Source: an uncultured Helicobacteraceae bacterium (lineage in GTDB: Bacteria > Campylobacterota > Campylobacteria > Campylobacterales > Helicobacteraceae). Taken from it: a stretch of DNA of 11,136 nt. The notes under the pieces were generated by a model. The model was not told the origin of the DNA, did no database searches, and saw nothing but the letters and a program-made list of their open reading frames with translations. The stretch lies in contig CAKVEH010000025.1 of the NCBI GenBank assembly GCA_934728205.1, positions 1 to 11,136 of the forward strand. Reading direction: 5' to 3'. Both the position numbers and the translations under genes were made by a program. Each line of letters begins with the position of its first letter. Positions within the stretch are counted from its first letter, which is position 1. Positions 6,730-11,136 of this stretch are shown here, piece by piece.

Positions 6730-6758
6730 CTTAGGCAAGGATTAAATTCTTGCCTAAG
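6730..6758. terminator. Perfect inverted repeat between convergent fdhU and ftsK
   Basis: CTTAGGCAAG (6730-6739) and CTTGCCTAAG (6749-6758) pair perfectly over 10 bp around a 9-base loop. The repeat starts 6 bases after the fdhU stop and, on the other strand, 4 bases after the ftsK stop. Its place says bidirectional transcription terminator. It lacks a T-run on either side, so it is not a standard intrinsic terminator. It may stop transcripts weakly, protect 3' ends, or work with Rho. Confidence 0.65.
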
Positions 6759-6762
6759 GGCA

Positions 6763-9726
6763 TTATAAAATATCACGCACGCCTTTGTGGTTTGGCTTAC
6801 TTAGAAATCCCTCTTTTTCAAGCTCCTCGACAAATTTTGCCGCCTTATTGTAGCCTATGCTAAACTTTCGTTGCACCGCGCTAATAGAAGTCGAATTGCT
6901 CTCCAACATAAAGCGTTTAATTTGCCCCAATATTTCGCTATCTTCTTCATTGTTTTCATCGCTTCCAGCAAGCACGCTTTCTTTTTTATCAAGCAAGAAA
7001 TTCTCATCATATTCCACATTGCGTTGTTGCTTGATGAAATCCACTACACGCTCAATCTCTTCTTCCGTGCTTAGTGGCGCGTGCAATCGTATCATAGAAT
7101 CCGAGATTTTAAAGAGCATATCGCCTCTGCCAAGTAAACTTTCTGCCCCTGTGGTATCAAGCACCACTTTAGAATCCACCTTGCTTCCTACTTTGTAGCT
7201 TATGCGCGATGGGAGGTTGCCTTTTAGCGTGCCTGTAACCACATCGACACTTGGGCGTTGCGTGGCGATGATGAGGTGGATTCCACACGCTCTACCCATT
7301 TGAGCGATTCTCCCTAGTGGAGATTCTGCTTCGCGTCCAGCAGTTTGCATCAAATCCGCCAATTCATCAATCACTATGATAAGATAAGGCATTTCTCGTC
7401 CACCCTCTTCTTTAACTCGTTTGTTGTAACCCTCATAATCTTTTACGCGTATATCTTTCATCATTTCATACCGCCTATCCATTTCGCTAACTGCGCTTAC
7501 TAAGCCAGTGATTGCCTTTCTAGGGTCGGTGATAATGGGCGTGATGAGGTGAGGAATGTCGCTGTATAGCGAAAATTCCACGCGCTTTGGGTCAATCATC
7601 ATTAGTTTAAGGTTATCGGGCGAGTTTTTATACAAAAGTGAGAGAATCATCGCATTTAATCCCACGCTTTTCCCCGCGCCTGTCGTGCCCGCGATAAGTA
7701 AATGTGGGAGTTTGCGTAAGTCTTGCACAAAAGGATTGCCTACAATATCTTTCCCAAAAGCAAGTGTGAGTGGAGAGAGAGTGGATTTAAACAAATCAGA
7801 TTCTAAGACTTCACGCAAATAAATAGTTTCGATTTTGTTGTTTGGAATCTCGATGCCCACCACATCTTTGCCCGGCACGGGAGCTTGGATACGAATGGAC
7901 TTAGCCGAGAGCGCAAGGGCTAAATCATCTTCTAAGTTTAAAATGCGAGAGACCTTGACATTTGGAGCAGGACGAAACTCAAAGGTCGTAACGATAGGTC
8001 CTGTGTAAAATCGCACTACATCACCATCAATTTTAAAGGTTTTGAGTTTTTCTAGGAGAATCTGGCTTTTTGTGTCAATTTCTCCATCATCAATTTGATT
8101 TTTCACACCATCTGGCTTGTTGAGAAGACTTGTAGTGGGGAGCTTGTAATTAAGTGGAGAGACGCTTCCCCCTCGCTCCAAGTCTTTAAGCAGTTTTTGG
8201 TTTTCGGCGAGTTCTTTAATCGCTACGCGCTCGGGTCTCTTGGGCGGTGGCGGTGGCGCACCATCTATGGCTCTAAGCGGGAGTTTTTCTTCTGTGGGTG
8301 GTGCATCTGTCTCAATTTTTTTAATGGTGATATTTTGCATAGGTGGTGATTCGTGCATACTTTTTATAAGCGACTTTGTTTGCTGCAATGGAGCATCTTG
8401 TCTTGGCGATGAAGTTTGTGGTGTGGGCGTATTTTGGCTTTGTCTTTGTGCGTGCTTTTCTCTCGCTTGCTGTGCGATGGAATCTTGTGGCGCGATAAGC
8501 GAGGCAATGTCTAGCGGATGGGTAATTTCCATAATGCCTTGCACTTCGCTTTGACTTTTTGATTGCAATGATGGATACACGCTAGAAGCGTTGATTTGGT
8601 GTGCTTCAATCGTTGGTTTATAAATGTCTTGTGGTGTTTGGGTGTTCGTGTCTTTTGTGTTTTCTTGGTGTATGGTGTTGTGTATTTCTTTTATGATAAT
8701 GCCACTAGATTCTTCTTGCACATCTTTTGGAATCGGCACGGCTTGATGGGCACTATCTCTGTAATATCGCGCGATTTGTTCTTCTAAAAACTGCCTTGAT
8801 TGCTCTTTGTTTGATTCTACAAGTTCAAGGACAATGTTTTGTTCTTGTGGCTCTTGTAGTTGTTGCGTTTGGGAATCTATGGGGACATTGTGCTGCGCAT
8901 CTTGTGGCATAGATGGAGCAGGTTGTGTGGGAGTTTGGTTTTGTGGTTCATCACTATCAAGTCGTAGGTTTTGAATGCCTTGCAGATGCCTTATGCGTTC
9001 CTCCTCTTGTGCTTGCGCTTGTTGTTTTTTCTCTAGCACGCTTGTTTTGTAGCTTTGATATGCTTGGAGCATTTGCTCCTTGCTCTTTGTGCTAAGATTT
9101 AAAAAATTCCCACCCAAAAACGCGCCACATTTTTTCAACCCTTTGCCTAGCAGAATAAAGCAATCCTTTATTTCAGTATATATCGCGTTTGTGATTTCGC
9201 TAATAGTGCTAAATATGGGTTTAATGTAAGGGTTTAACGCTCGAATTAAGGAATCTACGCTACTTTGTGTCCCAACAAAAAATGCCAAGAGCAATGAACC
9301 AAACACGAAAACCCAGATTCCAAAATCACCAATAAATCCACGCAACACGCCCACCACGCTGTTGCCAAAATCTCCTACACCAAATAGCAGACTTTGTCCT
9401 AGCAACATACTTACAAACCCAAGAGAAGAAGCAACAATAACTTCTAATTGATGAAAGGTTAAATGTGGTGTTTTGTATAAACAATAGGCTGGGTAGAGCA
9501 ATAATGGCAAATACACATAGCCCACATAGCCAAATATATGAATATTAAGCGCACCAATCTTCTCTCCAATCACTCCAACCGCTCCATTCTCACCAGCCAA
9601 AGTAGCCAAGAAACTAAACACAACAAACACATTAAACAAAATATAGGGGTAGATTCTTGTTTGTTTGAATGCTTGGGGGTTTGAATCTTTAGGCGTTTTA
9701 TCCTTATTTTTATGTTTTTTTGACAT
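6763..9726 (-). CDS. ftsK: DNA translocase FtsK
   Basis: FtsK sits at the division septum and pumps chromosomal DNA so that the terminus region clears the septum and Xer recombination at dif can resolve dimers. The 987-residue product has an N-terminal membrane domain with four hydrophobic segments (about 25-45, 63-83, 93-116 and 135-152). A long linker (about 215-520) follows, rich in Gln, Pro, Ser and Thr, with a PPPPPKRP run at 491-498. The RecA-like motor then has IAGTTGAGKS (Walker A, 680-687), IIVIDE (Walker B, 783-788) and the TQRPSVDVVTG motif (822-832). The C-terminal gamma winged helix (about 930-987, ending NHKGVRDIL) binds polar guide sequences in other species. The ATG at 9726 has AAGGAT (9735-9740) 8 bases upstream. 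The gene is convergent with fdhU and divergent from the last gene, so it is probably transcribed alone. No xer gene or dif site is recognised here. Confidence 0.97.
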   Translation of the reverse strand: MSKKHKNKDKTPKDSNPQAFKQTRIYPYILFNVFVVFSFLATLAGENGAVGVIGEKIGALNIHIFGYVGYVYLPLLLYPAYCLYKTPHLTFHQLEVIVASSLGFVSMLLGQSLLFGVGDFGNSVVGVLRGFIGDFGIWVFVFGSLLLAFFVGTQSSVDSLIRALNPYIKPIFSTISEITNAIYTEIKDCFILLGKGLKKCGAFLGGNFLNLSTKSKEQMLQAYQSYKTSVLEKKQQAQAQEEERIRHLQGIQNLRLDSDEPQNQTPTQPAPSMPQDAQHNVPIDSQTQQLQEPQEQNIVLELVESNKEQSRQFLEEQIARYYRDSAHQAVPIPKDVQEESSGIIIKEIHNTIHQENTKDTNTQTPQDIYKPTIEAHQINASSVYPSLQSKSQSEVQGIMEITHPLDIASLIAPQDSIAQQAREKHAQRQSQNTPTPQTSSPRQDAPLQQTKSLIKSMHESPPMQNITIKKIETDAPPTEEKLPLRAIDGAPPPPPKRPERVAIKELAENQKLLKDLERGGSVSPLNYKLPTTSLLNKPDGVKNQIDDGEIDTKSQILLEKLKTFKIDGDVVRFYTGPIVTTFEFRPAPNVKVSRILNLEDDLALALSAKSIRIQAPVPGKDVVGIEIPNNKIETIYLREVLESDLFKSTLSPLTLAFGKDIVGNPFVQDLRKLPHLLIAGTTGAGKSVGLNAMILSLLYKNSPDNLKLMMIDPKRVEFSLYSDIPHLITPIITDPRKAITGLVSAVSEMDRRYEMMKDIRVKDYEGYNKRVKEEGGREMPYLIIVIDELADLMQTAGREAESPLGRIAQMGRACGIHLIIATQRPSVDVVTGTLKGNLPSRISYKVGSKVDSKVVLDTTGAESLLGRGDMLFKISDSMIRLHAPLSTEEEIERVVDFIKQQRNVEYDENFLLDKKESVLAGSDENNEEDSEILGQIKRFMLESNSTSISAVQRKFSIGYNKAAKFVEELEKEGFLSKPNHKGVRDIL

Positions 9727-9761
9727 TATACTTCATCCTTAAGGTTTGTAAAAGATTTGGC

Positions 9762-9767
9762 ATTATA
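9762..9767 (-). promoter_or_regulatory. -10 element of ftsK
   Basis: On the minus strand this reads TATAAT in the context CGC-TATAAT-GCC, close to the rsmA promoter (TGC-TATAAT-GCG), though without the TG. Transcription would begin near 9755, giving a leader of about 28 bases that contains the AAGGAT ribosome binding site. Confidence 0.65.
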
Positions 9768-9880
9768 GCGAAATTTCACACCTTTTATAAAGCAAGCCCA
9801 ACTTCTAGGCTTCATTTGTGTTTAGATTTTTTAAAAAATTAAGAGAATATAGCATAATTACTCCACAAAAGTATATTTTT

Positions 9881-9889
9881 TGTTATGAT
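9881..9889 (+). promoter_or_regulatory. Extended -10 promoter of the last gene
   Basis: TGT-TATGAT (hexamer 9884-9889) is a good extended -10 that would start transcription near 9896 and leave a leader of about 60 bases before the TTG at 9958. A second, weaker candidate, CATAAT, lies at 9853-9858. Both are in the AT-rich part of the divergent gap (9727-9957), where I see no RNA gene. Confidence 0.55.
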
Positions 9890-9947
9890 TAGCTTTTATG
9901 TTTGATTCAGTTTTGGCGATTTTGATTTTTTAATAATTCAAACTTTT

Positions 9948-9953
9948 GGAGGA
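9948..9953 (+). promoter_or_regulatory. Ribosome binding site that decides the TTG start
   Basis: GGAGGA stands 4 bases before the TTG at 9958. The reading frame is closed upstream by a TAA at 9931-9933, and no ATG or GTG occurs in frame near this point. The only other candidate, a TTG at 9946, overlaps this site, so 9958 is the best start. Confidence 0.75.
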
Positions 9954-9957
9954 AAAC

Positions 9958-11136
9958 TTGCACGGGAAAATTTTGCGGTATTCTAATCAAACCAAAAATG
10001 GTGTGGTTTCAGATATTAACAAAAAAATCTTTGAACTTCGGGCTAATAGTTGGCACGACCCAAGAATGATGCCATCTGTTGGAATGTTTGTGGAGTTTCG
10101 CACTCCTGATGAGGGGGGTTATACCATTGTGGATTGCAGAGCTTCGAGCTATCAGAGCTTTCCTGAGGGCTCACTGGTGCGCGAGATTGACTTTTGGCGC
10201 ACCAATACAGATGAAGAGCTCAAACAAAAAGAAGCCGATGCCAAAGCAGCCATAGCCAAAGAAATCTTCACAAAAACCAATTACGCCAAGCTAGAAAACA
10301 TAGAGCTTAGTGCAGACGCACAAGAATCCATTAGAGAGCATTTTAGAGATGAGTTTAATGCCATTAGCTTTTTGGATAAAATTAAGCAAGAAAACAAAGA
10401 TTCTTGTGATTTGCAAGACAAGCCACTTAATTACCTTATCATAAAGCCGTTTTTACAAAAAGCTATTGATTACTTGGTGTATAACGACAAGCACGCCTCA
10501 ATGGATAGTTTTGCTGAGGAGCTCCAAATCATTAAGCAATTAGAATATTCGCATAATGCCTTTAAGGTGAATGTCAATATCAACATTGATAAAATTTATA
10601 GAGAAACTTTTCTTGATTCCCAACATCACTACAAAGGCGTGTTGCGCGCCATTGAGGCTTTTAAGGAAAAGAAACTCCAAATTGATAACAAAATCCGTGT
10701 GTGTAATATGGAAATCCGCTCATTGCAATCTAAAATTGATGCAAAAAAGGGCGATGTGAATGTCTTGCAAGCGCGCCAGACAGAAGTGCAAGGTATGATT
10801 AAAAAGACACAAGCAGATGCAGATACTATTAACGCACTTATGGATAAGCTCAAAGCAATGTGCGAAAATTTTGTTAAAGATAATTATAAAGCCTTTGAAG
10901 TGGTGTTTAACAAAATGTATCAAGTTCTTATCACTAAGACAAAAGAAGCCCTTGATGTGGTCGGCACGAGACTTGATGATAAGGCGTGGCATTTAGCAAT
11001 GGAATCCGCATCAATCAAAAATGTCTTTTTTCGACAAAATGTCAATACGCCATTTTGCGCAATGACTTTTGTCAAACACCACGTTGACCGCCTTGATAAA
11101 GGCAAAATGGGGAATAATGAAAGCGTGGTATATAAC
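9958..11136 (+). CDS. Hypothetical protein, OB/cold-shock-like N-terminus plus coiled coil (incomplete)
   Basis: An open frame of 393 codons runs off the right edge with no stop. It starts at TTG behind a strong GGAGGA and is easily missed if only ATG starts are scored. I do not recognise the family. Residues 1 to about 62 (HGKILRYSNQTKNGVVSDIN, then RANSWHDPRMMPSVGMFVEF) are beta-rich and recall the small OB/cold-shock pattern: GKI..Y, K.GVV, then a P.VGM.VEF strand. This likeness is by eye and not certain. A Lys/Glu/Ala-rich helix follows (about 85-105), then a mixed region. A long coiled coil lies at about 225-305 (IEAFKEKKLQIDNKIRVCNM, SLQSKIDAKKGDVNVLQARQ). No signal peptide or membrane segment is visible, so it is probably cytosolic. 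It is divergent from ftsK; what follows is outside the window. A nucleic-acid-binding or scaffold role is a guess. Confidence 0.85.
   Translation, partial: MHGKILRYSNQTKNGVVSDINKKIFELRANSWHDPRMMPSVGMFVEFRTPDEGGYTIVDCRASSYQSFPEGSLVREIDFWRTNTDEELKQKEADAKAAIAKEIFTKTNYAKLENIELSADAQESIREHFRDEFNAISFLDKIKQENKDSCDLQDKPLNYLIIKPFLQKAIDYLVYNDKHASMDSFAEELQIIKQLEYSHNAFKVNVNINIDKIYRETFLDSQHHYKGVLRAIEAFKEKKLQIDNKIRVCNMEIRSLQSKIDAKKGDVNVLQARQTEVQGMIKKTQADADTINALMDKLKAMCENFVKDNYKAFEVVFNKMYQVLITKTKEALDVVGTRLDDKAWHLAMESASIKNVFFRQNVNTPFCAMTFVKHHVDRLDKGKMGNNESVVYN

Noticed and set aside
5151..6759. CCTTAGG at 5151-5157 and its complement CCTAAGG at 6753-6759 flanking the fdhTU unit
   Set aside because: A shared 7-base word is not enough for a mobile-element boundary. 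There are no target duplications or transposase, and the genes fit the local composition.
8240..8554. A 104-residue open frame on the plus strand, antisense to ftsK
   Set aside because: It mirrors the low-complexity linker of ftsK, is rich in Cys and Gly/Ser as expected from the complement of Pro/Gln codons, and has no convincing ribosome binding site.
9794..9812. AAGCC/GGCTT hairpin in the ftsK upstream gap as a small RNA or terminator
   Set aside because: The stem is 5 bp with a 9-base loop, and there is no T-run or nearby gene end to terminate.
10571..11105. Several 61-90 residue frames overlapping the last gene on both strands
   Set aside because: They are shadows of the TTG-started gene, whose frame is open from 9958 to the edge and has a strong ribosome binding site.
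1..11136. Search by eye for CRISPR repeats, tRNA or rRNA genes, transposases, phage genes and a toxin-antitoxin pair
   Set aside because: None was seen. Almost all of the sequence is taken up by housekeeping genes with normal neighbours, and the frequent AGATTCT-like words look like genome-wide composition rather than a local array.

Overview
The window looks like an ordinary core-genome segment of an epsilonproteobacterium (Campylobacterota), most likely a Helicobacter of the enterohepatic type. Three things point there: AT-rich DNA with extended -10 promoters; the order rsmA - RNase J - kdsD/kpsF, which as I recall is also found in H. pylori; and a long N-terminal extension on RNase J, as in H. 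pylori. H. pylori itself is unlikely, because it lacks the histidine pathway and this window carries hisF. The species call is inference. I see no tRNA, rRNA, CRISPR array, insertion sequence, prophage gene or obvious defence system.

Layout: hisF (21-779, minus) is divergent from a four-gene plus-strand operon: rsmA/ksgA (974-1858), rnj (1858-3879), kdsD/kpsF (3890-4861) and a 79-residue helical protein of unknown function (4881-5120). The junctions are a 1-base overlap and gaps of 10 and 19 bases, so one transcript from the extended -10 at 930-935 probably covers all four genes. The operon joins 16S rRNA dimethylation, mRNA decay and Kdo/LPS precursor synthesis.

A second plus-strand unit follows a 126-base gap that holds its own extended -10 and a leader with an inverted repeat and a phased direct repeat. 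It encodes YedE/FdhT (5247-6476), a membrane protein of the selenium-metabolism branch of the YeeE/YedE family, and YedF/FdhU (6487-6723), a small TusA-fold protein with a CPYP motif. Homologues in Campylobacter jejuni (fdhTU) are needed for selenium-dependent formate dehydrogenase, so the host probably has a selenocysteine pathway encoded elsewhere.

The convergent gene ftsK (6763-9726, minus) meets yedF at a perfect 10-bp inverted repeat. FtsK has the full layout: four membrane segments, a long Pro/Gln-rich linker, the motor, and a C-terminal winged helix. After a divergent 231-base gap, a TTG-started gene (9958 to the window edge, incomplete) encodes a protein with a short beta-rich, possibly OB/cold-shock-like N-terminal domain followed by helical and coiled-coil regions. 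Its function is not recognised. I found no clear new system. The best leads are this last gene, the small operon protein, and the phased direct repeat in the fdhT leader.
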